NCBI RefSeq assembly: GCF_012516315.1
Contig: NZ_CP051185.1
Coordinates: 393,459 to 457,458 of the forward strand
Direction: 5' to 3'
Source of the DNA: Limnospira fusiformis SAG 85.79
GTDB lineage: Bacteria > Cyanobacteriota > Cyanobacteriia > Cyanobacteriales > Microcoleaceae
DNA: 64,000 nucleotides
The stretch's first letter is position 1. Every line of letters begins with the position of its first letter. The position numbers and the translations under genes are program-made. This document shows, piece after piece, positions 7,920 to 17,356 of this stretch. The notes under the pieces are model-generated. The model did not search any database, was not told the DNA's origin, and worked only from the letters and a program-made list of their open reading frames with translations.

Positions 7920-9854
7920 GTGAGTGGGAAGTGGTTGCAAGTTTTCAAAAACAAACGCGCAGATCTCAAAGAGATTATCGCCTGTGCGATCGCCAATGCG
8001 ATCGTTATCCTGGCAATTTTGCTCCTGAAACAGGCGGGAGGACTCCAAACCCTCGAATTGATAGCCTTTGATATTATGGTGCGGTTGCGCAACGATTTAG
8101 AGCCAGATCCGCGATTATTGATAGTTGGTATCACCGAGGAAGATATAGTCGCCTTCAATCGCTGGCCTTTATCTGATGAAGTTATCGCCCAACTTTTAGA
8201 TCGCCTCTCCCAGCTACAACCTCAAGCGATCGGTTTAGATATCTATCGCGACATTCCCTATGAACCCGGACATCAATCATTAATCCAACAGCTTGACAAC
8301 CCCAAAATTATCACCATCAAAGCCCTAGGAGATGCAGAAGTTCAGGGAACCCTCGCCCCTCCCACCGTCCCCCCCAGTCGGGTCGGATTCAATGATTTAT
8401 TGCTAGACCCTGATGGAGTAGTGCGCCGCAATTTAATGTTAGCCACCATTGAAGACGAACCCTTCTACTCATTTTCCATGCGACTCGCCCTCAGATACTG
8501 GCAAAAACAGGGAATAGAACCCACCAATAGCCCCCTTCACCCTGATGGTATTCGTTGGGGGGCGGCGGAATTTTTACCCCTTGACCGCACCAGTGGCGGA
8601 TATCAGACCATTGATGACCAAGGATATCAAATTCTCCTCGATTACCGTTCCCGTAAACCCTTGGCTAGGGTGGTGAGTGTGAGCGAGGTTCTCTATGGTA
8701 ACATCCCCTCCTCCTGGGTAGAGGATAAAATCGTGTTAATCGGAACGATCGCACCCAGCGGAAAAGATCTATTTCTGACTCCCTATAGTCCCAGCCGCAG
8801 AATTTCCCCGAAAATGCCAGGAGTGTTAATTCACGCCCAAATGGTTAGTCAACTTTTAGATGTGGTGGCGGGAGAACGTTCTCTGTTTGTGTTTTGGCCA
8901 CCTTGGGCAGAATTTGTCTGGGCTATAGGTTGGGGGGTGGTAGGTGTCATGGTCGTTGTCGTGGTGCGTCATCCCCTGGTGTGGATATTTTGCCCCCCAC
9001 TAATGTTAGGGGTTTTGTGGATGGGGGGATTTTACCTATTTTTAAACAGTGTCTGGGTTCCCATGGTTACCCCTAGCCTTACTCTCCTGTTTACTTCTGT
9101 GATTGTGATTATTTACCTGGGATTTCGCGCCCAGCGACAGCAACAGGTGGTGATGGGATTACTCGGACAAAATGCCTCCCCGGAAATCGCCAAGGCTTTA
9201 TGGAATAGTCGCGATCGCCTGATGACTAATGGCAAGTTACCCGGGGAGAAACTGGTGGCTACTATGCTATTTACTGATATCCGCAATTTTAGCACAATTT
9301 CCGAGCAAATACCCCCAGAACAATTAATCGAATGGCTGAATGAGTATCTGGCTACCTTAACTCAATGTGTCCATAGTCATCGAGGTATTATCAACAAGTT
9401 TATGGGAGATGGGATTATGGCTGCTTTTGGCGTTCCTATCGCCCGCACTACGGAGGCAGAAATTGCTCAAGATGCCTATGCGGCGGTGGCTTGTGCTTTG
9501 GAAATGGGCGATCGTCTCATGGAGTTAAATAAACTTTGGCAATCCCAAAATCTACCCGTTATTGAAATGAGAGTTGGGATTTTTACCGGACCGATAGTTG
9601 CTGGCAGTTTAGGCAGTCGCGATCGACTAGAATATTGCTTGTTGGGAGATTCCGTTAATATTGCCTCTCGCCTGGAAAGTTGTGAGAAAGATAGACAGTC
9701 TGAACCCTGTCGCATCCTCATTGCTTATCAAACTTTAGTCTATCTTCCCGATGTATTTGAGGTAGAATCTTGGGGATTGATTCCTCTCAAAGGCAAACAG
9801 CAACTGATTGATGTTTACCGGATTTTAGGCTGGCAATCTCCACCTCAACCATAG
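7920..9854 (+). CDS. CHASE2-domain adenylate/guanylate cyclase (class III)
   Basis: The protein has 644 residues with a GTG start. The N-terminal membrane helix at about 20-40 leads to an extracytoplasmic CHASE2 sensor (about 45-320; LIAFDIMVRLRNDLEPDPR, GLDIYRDIP, DGVVRRNLML). Three transmembrane helices follow at about 325-400, then a cytoplasmic class III catalytic domain from about 440. Metal-binding Asp are in LFTDIRNFS and the NKFMGDGIMAAFG loop, and LLGDSVNIASRLE gives the transition-state Asn and Arg. It should make cAMP (or cGMP) in response to an unknown outside signal. Its last 10 bp overlap the convergent receiver gene. Confidence 0.92.
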   Translation: MSGKWLQVFKNKRADLKEIIACAIANAIVILAILLLKQAGGLQTLELIAFDIMVRLRNDLEPDPRLLIVGITEEDIVAFNRWPLSDEVIAQLLDRLSQLQPQAIGLDIYRDIPYEPGHQSLIQQLDNPKIITIKALGDAEVQGTLAPPTVPPSRVGFNDLLLDPDGVVRRNLMLATIEDEPFYSFSMRLALRYWQKQGIEPTNSPLHPDGIRWGAAEFLPLDRTSGGYQTIDDQGYQILLDYRSRKPLARVVSVSEVLYGNIPSSWVEDKIVLIGTIAPSGKDLFLTPYSPSRRISPKMPGVLIHAQMVSQLLDVVAGERSLFVFWPPWAEFVWAIGWGVVGVMVVVVVRHPLVWIFCPPLMLGVLWMGGFYLFLNSVWVPMVTPSLTLLFTSVIVIIYLGFRAQRQQQVVMGLLGQNASPEIAKALWNSRDRLMTNGKLPGEKLVATMLFTDIRNFSTISEQIPPEQLIEWLNEYLATLTQCVHSHRGIINKFMGDGIMAAFGVPIARTTEAEIAQDAYAAVACALEMGDRLMELNKLWQSQNLPVIEMRVGIFTGPIVAGSLGSRDRLEYCLLGDSVNIASRLESCEKDRQSEPCRILIAYQTLVYLPDVFEVESWGLIPLKGKQQLIDVYRILGWQSPPQP

Positions 9855-10321
9855 GAACCCAGACAATATTCATTTCTAGGCTTTTTTGTCTTCTTTAACA
9901 ACCCCTCCACTTGAGACAATAATAAATCCAAATTAATGGGTTTGTAAATGATACCATCCACATCAATCTGTGCCTGTTCTCTTTCTTCCAAATAGCCACA
10001 AGCCGTCATAATCAAGACCGGAATAAACGGGATGGTTGGTTGACACCTCAAGATTTTTATCACCTCATAACCGCTCATTTTTGGCATCATCAAATCCAAG
10101 ATAATTAAGTCCGGCGGTGATGACTCAACCATCTGCAATGCCACCTGACCACTCTCGGCTGTTTGCACGTTGTAGCCAGCATCTTGCAGCAGAATTTCTA
10201 CTAATAATCTGCCATCTATGGAGTCATCTACTATCAGGATATTAGCCGGGTTTTGGGGGATTACACTATCATAAATATTCATAGTCATTTTGTTGACAAT
10301 ATCCAACCAAATTTTCTGCAA
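9845..10321 (-). CDS. Single-domain response regulator (receiver only)
   Basis: The protein has 158 residues, or 146 if translation begins at the internal MTMN. The receiver domain has the acidic pair in LIVDDSIDGR, the phosphoacceptor Asp in LIILDLMMPKMSGYE, the switch Thr in LIMTACG and the conserved Lys in IYKPINLD. No output domain follows, so it would pass the signal by protein contact. The gene lies downstream of a LuxR-type regulator on the same strand with a 317-bp gap, so co-transcription is uncertain. Its 3' end overlaps the cyclase gene by 10 bp tail to tail. Confidence 0.88.
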   Translation of the reverse strand: MQKIWLDIVNKMTMNIYDSVIPQNPANILIVDDSIDGRLLVEILLQDAGYNVQTAESGQVALQMVESSPPDLIILDLMMPKMSGYEVIKILRCQPTIPFIPVLIMTACGYLEEREQAQIDVDGIIYKPINLDLLLSQVEGLLKKTKKPRNEYCLGSYG

Positions 10322-10638
10322 TTTACCCAGACAAAGCCAGGGGGAAAACTCTTAACTTATATCTGGGTTATTAGTATCATCGAGATGGCACGGAATTTGA
10401 TGGTAGCCGATTTACAGTTACCCATTCCATACTCAATAACTTATAATATACAATACCCCCATCTATCCTCTATCTAGGGAAGTATAAAAATACCTATGTC
10501 AAGATTTGATGTCAACGCACCTAAAAAGCGGCTGATTAACATAAATCAACCGATAGTGTCAACAGGGTAAAACCCATTTGATTAGAGAGGAGACAATCGC
10601 AGAAAGCCAGAGGGGGTGGGGAATAGGAATTAAGGCAA
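10322..10638. other. Intergenic region, no gene recognised
   Basis: These 317 bp lie between the LuxR-type regulator stop and the receiver gene start. The region is AT-rich with scattered promoter-like boxes and no convincing reading frame, repeat or hairpin terminator. It probably carries the promoter of the receiver gene. Confidence 0.5.
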
Positions 10639-11349
10639 TTATTCAATCCAGCCGGAACGTAAAGCCCTGACCGCCGCCTGAGTGCGATCGTCAGCACACA
10701 ATTTATTTAAAATACTGCGAACATGAGTCTTAACTGTACCCACAGTGATATATAACTTTTCAGCTATTTCGGCATTACTGCGTCCGCCGACAATCAATTC
10801 TAAGACCTCCAATTCCCGTTCAGTTAGGGGACAGGTAGATAAAAATTCTTTATACTCTGGTTCAACGGCATTTATAGTAACAGTAGCCGCATCCTTATTT
10901 TCACCTGGTAGATTTTGAGCCTGTTGTAAGACAGTGCGAGCAATCACGGGGTCAATCCAGGAATTGCCTTCACTGGTGACTTGGATAGCTTCCATTAAGC
11001 GATCGATACTCACATCTTTAACACTATAAGAATCTGCCCCCGCCGAAAAAGCACCCATCACAGCATCTTTATTATCGTGCATAGTCAGAATCAAAATCTT
11101 AGTATTTTGTCCCCCTTTTACCCGCAGATATTCTTTAAACTGTTGAGTTAATTCAATGCCATCTATATCAGGTAAACCAATATCAACAATTGCCACATCA
11201 GGTCGAGTCAATTTCAACACTTGTAAACCCTGGCGACCGTTGGAGGCTTCCCCCACAACTTCCACCTGTTCACTCTGTTGTAAGGCTGTTTTTAAACCCA
11301 CACGAGTTAAATCATGATCTTCAATTAAAACCACCCGAATTTTTTTCAT
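10639..11349 (-). CDS. NarL/LuxR-family response regulator
   Basis: I choose the ATG at 11349 because GGAGG lies a few bases upstream on the minus strand (11355-11360); a longer frame to 11436 lacks such a site. The resulting protein has 236 residues. The receiver has VVLIEDHDLTRVG, phosphoacceptor VDIGLPDIDG, Thr in ILTMHDN and Lys in SYSVKDVS. The C-terminal GerE-type helix-turn-helix is LTERELEVLELIVGGRSNAEIAEKL...TVKTHVRSIL. It is a DNA-binding transcription regulator; its cognate kinase is not evident, although a hybrid kinase gene diverges from it at 11653. Confidence 0.92.
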   Translation of the reverse strand: MKKIRVVLIEDHDLTRVGLKTALQQSEQVEVVGEASNGRQGLQVLKLTRPDVAIVDIGLPDIDGIELTQQFKEYLRVKGGQNTKILILTMHDNKDAVMGAFSAGADSYSVKDVSIDRLMEAIQVTSEGNSWIDPVIARTVLQQAQNLPGENKDAATVTINAVEPEYKEFLSTCPLTERELEVLELIVGGRSNAEIAEKLYITVGTVKTHVRSILNKLCADDRTQAAVRALRSGWIE

Positions 11350-11652
11350 GATTTTACCTCCAGAAAATTTTATCAATACCAGTAAATCAATCTTAGGGGA
11401 GTTGTAACTGCTTTGTCGGAAAACAGCACTAGGCAAAATCTGCCATAATGTGCTGGTAGGAGGCTGACCCTGAGTTATTGTCAGCCACGAAACAATGATT
11501 GTATCATTAATAGGAGATGGGTCATCATCTCAGAGACAAGGCGGGAGTATCTCAACCCGATTTGACCCATTAACTGTTAAGGTGGTCTAAACGGACTCGA
11601 TAGTGTGGCAAACTTTAGCTTTTTGGATAATTTCTGACAAAATACAATAACT

Positions 11653-12771
11653 ATGTATTCTTCTGCTGTACCCTCAACACACTCCCGCCCAAATATCTTA
11701 GCGGTTGATGATTCCCCAGAAAATCTATTTCTGATTGAAGCCATGTTAGCTGACGAGGGATACACGGTTTATTGTCAACCGGACGGGGAGTCAGCCCTAA
11801 AAACGATATTAGAGAAGCCCCCCCAACTGGTATTATTGGATGTGATGATGCCGGGAATTGATGGGTATGAAGTGACGCGCCGTATCCGCAATAATCCCAA
11901 TCTGCCATTTATCCCGATTTTATTGATTACAGCCCATGATCAGTCTAGTGTAGTGGAAGGACTGGACGCGGGGGCGGACGATTTTATCCGTAAACCGGTA
12001 GAAATTGACGAACTCCTAGCCAGAGTGCGATCGCTACTCAGACTTAAACATAGTATCGATGAACAGGCGCAAATGGCACGCCAACGGGAAGATTTTGTCT
12101 CTCGTCTCACCCACGACCTACGGACCCCCCTGGTGGCGGCGGATAGAATGTTAAAACTATTCCAGCAGGGTGCATTAGGACAAGTGACCCCAACAATGTC
12201 AGAGGCGATCGCTACTATGATTAGCAGTAACCAAAATCTGCTACAGATGGTAAATACCCTACTGGAAGTATATCGCTATGAAGCCGATCGCAAAACTATT
12301 GCCTTCTCTAGCCTAGACTTGAGTGCATTAGTCAAAGAGGTAGTGGAAGAATTGACCCCCCTGGCTATGGAAAAAGGCTTAACCATAGATATAGACCAGG
12401 TGGAAGCGGGGATATCAATGGTGGGAGACCCCTTAGAATTGCGGCGGGTGGTGATGAATTTGTTGGGAAATGCGGTGAAATTTACAGATATGGGCAAAAT
12501 TACCGTCCTTCTAAAGGTAGCAGCCACGCCGACCCATGGCACACCTGAGATAATTTTACAAGTTGAGGATACCGGAGAGGGAATGTCTGATGGCGATCGC
12601 GCCATTATTTTTGATCGGTTTCGTCAAGGAAACCATAAGCGATCGGGAAGTGGCTTAGGACTGCATTTGGTATCCCGAATTGTCGCCGCCCATCATGGCA
12701 GTATTGATGTGAAATCCCAAAAGGGTCAGGGTAGCTGTTTTACGGTCAAATTACCTAAAAAGTTGGCCTAA
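11653..12771 (+). CDS. Receiver-histidine kinase (response regulator fused to HisKA/HATPase)
   Basis: The protein has 372 residues. An N-terminal receiver (LAVDDSPENLF; phosphoacceptor in VLLDVMMPGIDG; Lys in DFIRKPVE) is followed by HisKA with the phospho-His in RLTHDLRTPL (about residue 155) and an ATPase domain with NLLGNAVKFTD (N box), DTGEGMSD (G1) and GSGLGLHL (G2). There is no membrane segment, so it is a cytosolic kinase controlled through its own receiver. It is divergent from the LuxR-type regulator across a 300-bp region, which makes that regulator a candidate partner. Confidence 0.92.
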   Translation: MYSSAVPSTHSRPNILAVDDSPENLFLIEAMLADEGYTVYCQPDGESALKTILEKPPQLVLLDVMMPGIDGYEVTRRIRNNPNLPFIPILLITAHDQSSVVEGLDAGADDFIRKPVEIDELLARVRSLLRLKHSIDEQAQMARQREDFVSRLTHDLRTPLVAADRMLKLFQQGALGQVTPTMSEAIATMISSNQNLLQMVNTLLEVYRYEADRKTIAFSSLDLSALVKEVVEELTPLAMEKGLTIDIDQVEAGISMVGDPLELRRVVMNLLGNAVKFTDMGKITVLLKVAATPTHGTPEIILQVEDTGEGMSDGDRAIIFDRFRQGNHKRSGSGLGLHLVSRIVAAHHGSIDVKSQKGQGSCFTVKLPKKLA

Positions 12772-12858
12772 AAAATTAGTGCGAGTTTTCAGCATAATCT
12801 CGTATACTGGTACACTGCGAGACTAAAATTTTCAATTGAGAACCTACCCGCGATAACC

Positions 12859-14652
12859 ATGAGAACCTACTACTGCGGACACCTAAGAAGTGTTAATATT
12901 GGAGAAACAGTCACCCTCTGCGGCTGGGTCGATCGCTATCGCGATCATGGGGGGGTGGTATTTCTGGATCTGCGCGATCGCAGTGGTCTGGTACAAATTA
13001 TCAGCGATCCTGAACGCACCCCTAATTCCTACAGCCTTTCTACTTCTGTCCGTAATGAATACGTTTTACGCATCACTGGTCGGGTTTCACAGCGTCCCGA
13101 AGAGTCCATCAACCCCAAAATACCTGGGGGGGATATAGAAGTATATGCTGATGAAATCGAGATCCTCAACGGACTAGGAAAGCCTCTACCATTCCTGGTA
13201 TCTAGTAATGATACCGAATCGGTCCGCGAAGAATTACGCCTCAAGTATAGATATTTGGACCTGCGACGGGAACGCATGACCCGTAACCTACAATTGCGCC
13301 ATGAGGTGATTAAGGCTATGCGGCGCTTCCTGGAAGATCAAGAACATTTTATTGAGGTGGAAACCCCAATTTTGACGCGATCGACTCCCGAAGGCGCACG
13401 GGATTATTTAGTTCCCAGTCGGGTTAACCCCGGGGAGTGGTTCGCCCTTCCTCAGTCTCCCCAATTGTTTAAACAAATGCTGATGGTCTCCGGGTTCGAT
13501 CGCTATTATCAGATCGCCCGCTGTTTCCGGGATGAAGATCTACGGGCTGACCGACAACCGGAATTTACTCAATTAGACATGGAGATGAGTTTCATGTCTC
13601 AGGAGGAAGTTCTCGCTTTAAATGAGAACCTGGTTTGTCATATTTTTAAGACTGTCAAAAATATTGATTTACCCCGCCCATTCCCGCGCATGACCTATAG
13701 TGAGGCGATGGAACGCTATGGGAGTGATAGACCAGATACCCGCTTTGGCTTAGAACTGGCTGATGTTTCTGACCTGCTGAAAGATTCCGGTTTTAAAGTA
13801 TTTTCCGCCGCCATAAAATCGGGGGGGATTGTGAAAATCCTGCCGATTCCTGGGGGAAATGATTTGATTTCTAATGTGCAAATTAAACCCGGTGGGGATT
13901 TGTTTAAAGAAGCCACCGAAGCCGGGGCGAAAGGATTGGCTTATATTAGGGTGAAAGCCGATGGACAAATCGATACTATCGGCGCGATTAAAGATAACCT
14001 GAGTGATGACCAAAAAGCGGAAATTCTGCAGCGCACTAATGCTAAAGCGGGGGATTTATTACTGTTTGGTGCGGGGGATGTAGCCACGGTTAATAAAACC
14101 TTGGACAGACTGCGATTAGTGATTGGTAACAGGTTGGGATTGATTGACCCGAACCAAATTAATCTGCTGTGGGTGACGGATTTTCCTATGTTTGAGTGGA
14201 ACCAGGATGAAAAACGCCTGGAAGCTATCCATCACCCCTTTACTTCTCCCCATCCTGATGATATTAACGATTTGAAAACGGCGAGGGCTCAGGCTTACGA
14301 TTTGGTGCTAAATGGTACGGAAATTGGCGGCGGTAGTCTCAGGATTTATCAGCGGGAAATTCAAGAGAAGGTGTTTGATGCGATCGGTTTATCTACGGAG
14401 GAAGCCTACAATAAATTTGGCTTTTTATTAGAAGCCTTTGAATATGGAACACCCCCCCATGGCGGTATTGCTTACGGTTTAGACCGCTTAGTGATGCTAT
14501 TAGCTGGGGAAGATTCGATCCGAGATGTGATTGCATTTCCTAAGACACAACAAGCCCGTTGTTTGCTTACCAATGCACCGTCTGGGGTTGATCAAAAACA
14601 GTTAAAAGAACTACAGGTGGCTTCTACCTATAAGCCGAAAAAATCCGAGTGA
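12859..14652 (+). CDS. aspS: Aspartyl-tRNA synthetase
   Basis: The protein has 597 residues, normal for bacterial AspRS. It has an N-terminal OB fold ([20 protein letters not shown]), class II motif 1 region ([19 protein letters not shown]), motif 2 ([20 protein letters not shown]), the bacterial insertion domain, and motif 3 ([12 protein letters not shown]). It charges tRNA-Asp (or tRNA-Asp/Asn in non-discriminating forms; which form is not decided here). The start ATG at 12859 fits the family N-terminus MRTYYCGHL. It converges with the Fur-family gene. Confidence 0.97.
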   Translation: MRTYYCGHLRSVNIGETVTLCGWVDRYRDHGGVVFLDLRDRSGLVQIISDPERTPNSYSLSTSVRNEYVLRITGRVSQRPEESINPKIPGGDIEVYADEIEILNGLGKPLPFLVSSNDTESVREELRLKYRYLDLRRERMTRNLQLRHEVIKAMRRFLEDQEHFIEVETPILTRSTPEGARDYLVPSRVNPGEWFALPQSPQLFKQMLMVSGFDRYYQIARCFRDEDLRADRQPEFTQLDMEMSFMSQEEVLALNENLVCHIFKTVKNIDLPRPFPRMTYSEAMERYGSDRPDTRFGLELADVSDLLKDSGFKVFSAAIKSGGIVKILPIPGGNDLISNVQIKPGGDLFKEATEAGAKGLAYIRVKADGQIDTIGAIKDNLSDDQKAEILQRTNAKAGDLLLFGAGDVATVNKTLDRLRLVIGNRLGLIDPNQINLLWVTDFPMFEWNQDEKRLEAIHHPFTSPHPDDINDLKTARAQAYDLVLNGTEIGGGSLRIYQREIQEKVFDAIGLSTEEAYNKFGFLLEAFEYGTPPHGGIAYGLDRLVMLLAGEDSIRDVIAFPKTQQARCLLTNAPSGVDQKQLKELQVASTYKPKKSE

Positions 14653-14669
14653 TTTGGTGGTGGAGACCA

Positions 14670-15065
14670 TCAGGATTTGCTGTTCTTAGCACAGCGATCG
14701 CATAAACCAAAAAATTCCAGGGTATGATAGTAAATCTTAAAATGGTGGGATTCTTGTAAGGTGGTTTCTAAATGATGCACTGGACACTCATCAATCACAA
14801 TTGAGTAACCACACTCAACACAGGTCAGATAGTGTTCATCCTCCTGTACCAGACCATAAACAGATTCCCCAGTCCCTAATAGCCGCACATGAACCAAACC
14901 CTCCTTTTTCAGTGCATCGAGGGAACGGTAAATTGTGGCTAGTCCCATAGCCTGGTCATTTTTACGCATTTCCATATACAGATCCTGAGCCGAAAGCGAT
15001 CGCCTCAGGGTTTTAAGTTTGTTCAAAATTCGTTCTTGACTACGAGTCCGACGAGTTTTCATCAC
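14670..15065 (-). CDS. zur: Fur-family metalloregulator, probably Zur
   Basis: The protein has 131 residues. The winged-helix part holds SAQDLYMEMRKNDQAMGLATIYRSLDALKKEGLVHV, and the C-terminal part has two CxxC zinc knuckles (TCVECG and LCDRC) with HHLE and HFKIYYHTLEFFGLC. The spacing and the DQ-x-GLATIYRSL wording resemble cyanobacterial zinc regulators (FurB/Zur) more than Fur or PerR. It would repress zinc-uptake genes when zinc-loaded. A perfect palindrome upstream (15106-15119) could be its own operator. The symbol is an inference from memory of the family. Confidence 0.75.
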   Translation of the reverse strand: MMKTRRTRSQERILNKLKTLRRSLSAQDLYMEMRKNDQAMGLATIYRSLDALKKEGLVHVRLLGTGESVYGLVQEDEHYLTCVECGYSIVIDECPVHHLETTLQESHHFKIYYHTLEFFGLCDRCAKNSKS

Positions 15066-15105
15066 TTCCCATTACCATTGCTCAATTTGGCGCTTATCTA
15101 TAGGC

Positions 15106-15119
15106 TATCATTAATGATA
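15106..15119. promoter_or_regulatory. Candidate Fur/Zur operator
   Basis: TATCATTAATGATA is a perfect 14-bp palindrome 41 bp upstream of the Fur-family start codon. AT-rich palindromes of this ATCATTxxTGAT style are typical binding sites of Fur-family proteins, so autoregulation is plausible. It also lies just upstream of the DUF4007 fragment on the other strand. Confidence 0.55.
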
Positions 15120-15147
15120 ACAATAGCAACCGCTGTCTACAACTATT

Positions 15148-15420
15148 ATGATTCAAAGCCCTTCAAGTATCCAGTCCCCCAATCCGGTTTTCGCCCGTCA
15201 CGAGACGTTTCACCCTCGGTTTGGCTGGCTAAAAAAGGGGTTTGATCAATCCGAAAAAGATGATCGTATTTTTTTGGCGGAAGATGCGCCAGTGCGTCTC
15301 GGTGTGGGGAAAAATATGGTGCGATCGCTTCGTTATTGGTGTCAAGCCTTTAAGATTTTAGAAGGCGATCGCTCCTTAGACCCAATCAGACTTACACCGT
15401 TGTTATCCCTCAATTTTTAG
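15148..15420 (+). pseudogene. 5' fragment of a DUF4007 (sspB-like) gene
   Basis: The first 75 codons repeat the N-terminus of the complete DUF4007 gene at 16426 (VFARHETFHPRFGWLKKGFD, then AEDAPVRLGVGKNMVRSLRY). The match stops at a GCGATCGC octamer (15365-15372; equivalent 16661-16668), after which the frame runs into unrelated sequence and a stop. Parts of the matching DNA are identical and parts differ, so this is a diverged duplicate rather than a fresh one. It lacks about three quarters of the protein and should be non-functional. Confidence 0.85.
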
Positions 15421-15700
15421 TCCAAGGCAGAGAAAAAACTTAGATTTTTGAACCTGTGAACAGGGGGATATGCACTGTGGGGAAACACTCCGAGATATGC
15501 GGTTGATTGTGATTGACCAATGGAAAAAAACTGTCTTCAGTGACGTTTAATCTTCCGTGAAAGCGATCGCACGTTGAGGGTTAAGTAGTGGGAAGACCTG
15601 GCGGGTGATCAAACCTCCAGCGTACCCCTGGTGCAAAAGGTCACATAAAATCTGGTTATAATTTGTTCAAAATCTATCAATTGAACAGGCAAAATATACG
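15421..15700. other. Intergenic region between the DUF4007 fragment and an antitoxin gene
   Basis: No gene, repeat or RNA is recognised. The last 60 bp upstream of 15701 are AT-rich and may hold the promoter of the antitoxin-toxin pair. Confidence 0.4.
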
Positions 15701-15955
15701 ATGGAAATTATCAAACTCAAAATCCGGGCGGATGGGGAAGGAAAAGTTATTTTACAAGTGCCTCAAGATTTAGCGAATCAAGAGTTAGAGATAGCTGTTA
15801 TCTATCAATCCGCTTCTCCACCTTCCGCCACTCAAACCCCAGACGAATTAGGCTGGCCTCCGGGATTTTTTGAACAAACCGCAGGCTGTTTAGCCGATGA
15901 ACCGTTGGTCAGATATGACCCAGGGGAATATCAGGTGAGGGAAGAAATCGAGTGA
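15701..15955 (+). CDS. VapB-like antitoxin of a (broken) VapBC pair
   Basis: The protein has 84 residues. It begins MEIIKLKIRADGEGKVILQV and ends LGWPPGFFEQTAGCLADEPLVR..., a tail seen in cyanobacterial VapB-like antitoxins that precede PIN toxins. The stop overlaps the GTG start of the downstream toxin fragment (GTGA), the usual translational coupling. Since the toxin is truncated, this antitoxin may now be an orphan. A decayed copy of its C-terminal half is at 29739-29865. Confidence 0.65.
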   Translation: MEIIKLKIRADGEGKVILQVPQDLANQELEIAVIYQSASPPSATQTPDELGWPPGFFEQTAGCLADEPLVRYDPGEYQVREEIE

Positions 15956-16104
15956 TTTATTTACTGGATACAAATGTCTGTATTCTGTACCTAAATCGTC
16001 AGGATGAGAAGCCATGGCAGGAGAAATTTTTCCCCACCAAGGGCGATCGCCTCGGGAAAACCCGGTTGATCCGCCAACAGATTGAAGCGATCGCCCTGGT
16101 GTGA
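15952..16104 (+). pseudogene. Truncated VapC-type PIN toxin
   Basis: The frame starts with GTG overlapping the antitoxin stop and reads VIYLLDTNVCILYLNRQ, the canonical VapC N-terminus with the first catalytic Asp. It then jumps to a short unrelated or rearranged stretch and stops after 50 residues, whereas VapC needs about 130. The remaining three acidic residues of the PIN site are missing, so it cannot be an active RNase. Confidence 0.75.
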
Positions 16105-16199
16105 ACTCTACCGCTTCTGGAATAGGAGGACGATGGCAGGGTCTCTATAGCCGCCGGTAGGTTGACTTTTTGCTCCAGCGCGGTACTATGGACGATGGA

Positions 16200-16310
16200 C
16201 ATATAGCGTTTCTCATGTCCATAAGGAATACGCCCTCACCCCAAACCCCTCTCCCAGAAAGGGAGAGGGGCTTTGAAAAGTACATAATGAGTCCACCGAA
16301 CCGCTATAAC
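16200..16310. repeat. Palindromic intergenic element (MITE/REP-like)
   Basis: The core 16233-16275 reads CCCTCACCCC...CTCTCCC-AGAAA-GGGAGAGGGG, a strong hairpin. It is framed by TATAGCG at the left and CGCTATA at the right (about 16200 and 16308). Relatives of the same core occur at 29635 and 39982. The surrounding 16105-16425 holds no gene. Confidence 0.6.
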
Positions 16311-16425
16311 AAGCTGATCCAGTCCCTGAGTTAAGAATGTAAAATTTTATTGCTCAGGCCGATCGCCCAGGCACAGACTGGGTGACAATAAGGGTTTTGT
16401 TTACCAGACGTCACCGGAAACCATC

Positions 16426-17352
16426 GTGATTCAAACCAGCCTCAATCGTCATATCATCGATCCACCCCAAAGCGTGAATCCGGTTTTTGCCCGTCACGAG
16501 ACCTTTCACCCTCGGTTTGGCTGGCTGAAAAAGGGTTTTGATAAAGCTAAGGAAGATCCTGGGGTATTTTTGGCGGAAGATGCGCCAGTGCGTCTCGGTG
16601 TGGGGAAAAATATGGTGCGATCGCTTCGTTATTGGTGTCAAGCCTTTAAGATTTTAGAAGGCGATCGCCCTACAGTATTCGGCGAAAATCTTTTAAAAGA
16701 TGACGGCTGGGATCCGTTTTTGGAAGATCCAGCTTCTCTGTGGTTGCTACACTGGAATTTGCTCAAACCCCCCTGCGACGCGGCAGCATGGCATTACACT
16801 TTTAATCAGTTTCGGCGGGTGGAATTTTCCCAAAATGATTTGTTCTTGGCGGTGTCCGACTATGGGAAAACTCTCAAAAAAAATCTGGCTGATTCTTCAA
16901 TTAATAAAGATGTTAGCTGTCTGCTAAGGATGTACGTTAAACAAAGCCGAAATCATCAAGTGAGTGAGGATTCGATTGATTGTCCTTTTGCCGAATTGGG
17001 TTTAATTACTAGGGCTGGCGACTCTAAATATTACACCTTCCGAGTCAACCAGAAGCGGAATTTACCCCCGGAAATTGTAGTAGCAGCCTGCTTAGAATAC
17101 GCTGAATTTGTGGGGCGTGAACAACGCACGATCGCCCTGTCTCGGCTGCTTTATGATATCGGTAGCCCCGGTATGGTATTTAAGTTGCCAGAAAGTGCCG
17201 TCTGTGATGCCATTGAACGGGTGGCGCGGGGGTGGGATGCGATCGGTTTATCGGAAGCCGCCGGATTAATTCAGTTTTACTTTACCCAAAATCCCCAAGA
17301 ATTAGCGGATCATCTGCTGGGAATGTATTACAATAAAAGGAGAGTTGATTAA
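16426..17352 (+). CDS. DUF4007 protein, SspB-like component of a DNA phosphorothioation module
   Basis: The protein has 308 residues with the DUF4007 N-terminal signature VFARHETFHPRFGWLKKGFD and VRLGVGKNMVRSLRYWC. In Ssp phosphorothioation systems SspB is, as I recall, a DUF4007-type protein reported as a DNA nickase that acts with SspC and SspD. The gene order here (DUF4007, large ATPase, PAPS-reductase-like protein) fits that. It starts ATG at 16426 or GTG just before; the frame ends within the start region of the ATPase gene, so the two are translationally coupled. A truncated paralogue is at 15148. The family is confident; the Ssp assignment is an inference from the neighbourhood. Confidence 0.8.
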   Translation: MIQTSLNRHIIDPPQSVNPVFARHETFHPRFGWLKKGFDKAKEDPGVFLAEDAPVRLGVGKNMVRSLRYWCQAFKILEGDRPTVFGENLLKDDGWDPFLEDPASLWLLHWNLLKPPCDAAAWHYTFNQFRRVEFSQNDLFLAVSDYGKTLKKNLADSSINKDVSCLLRMYVKQSRNHQVSEDSIDCPFAELGLITRAGDSKYYTFRVNQKRNLPPEIVVAACLEYAEFVGREQRTIALSRLLYDIGSPGMVFKLPESAVCDAIERVARGWDAIGLSEAAGLIQFYFTQNPQELADHLLGMYYNKRRVD

Positions 17353-17356
17353 TCCA

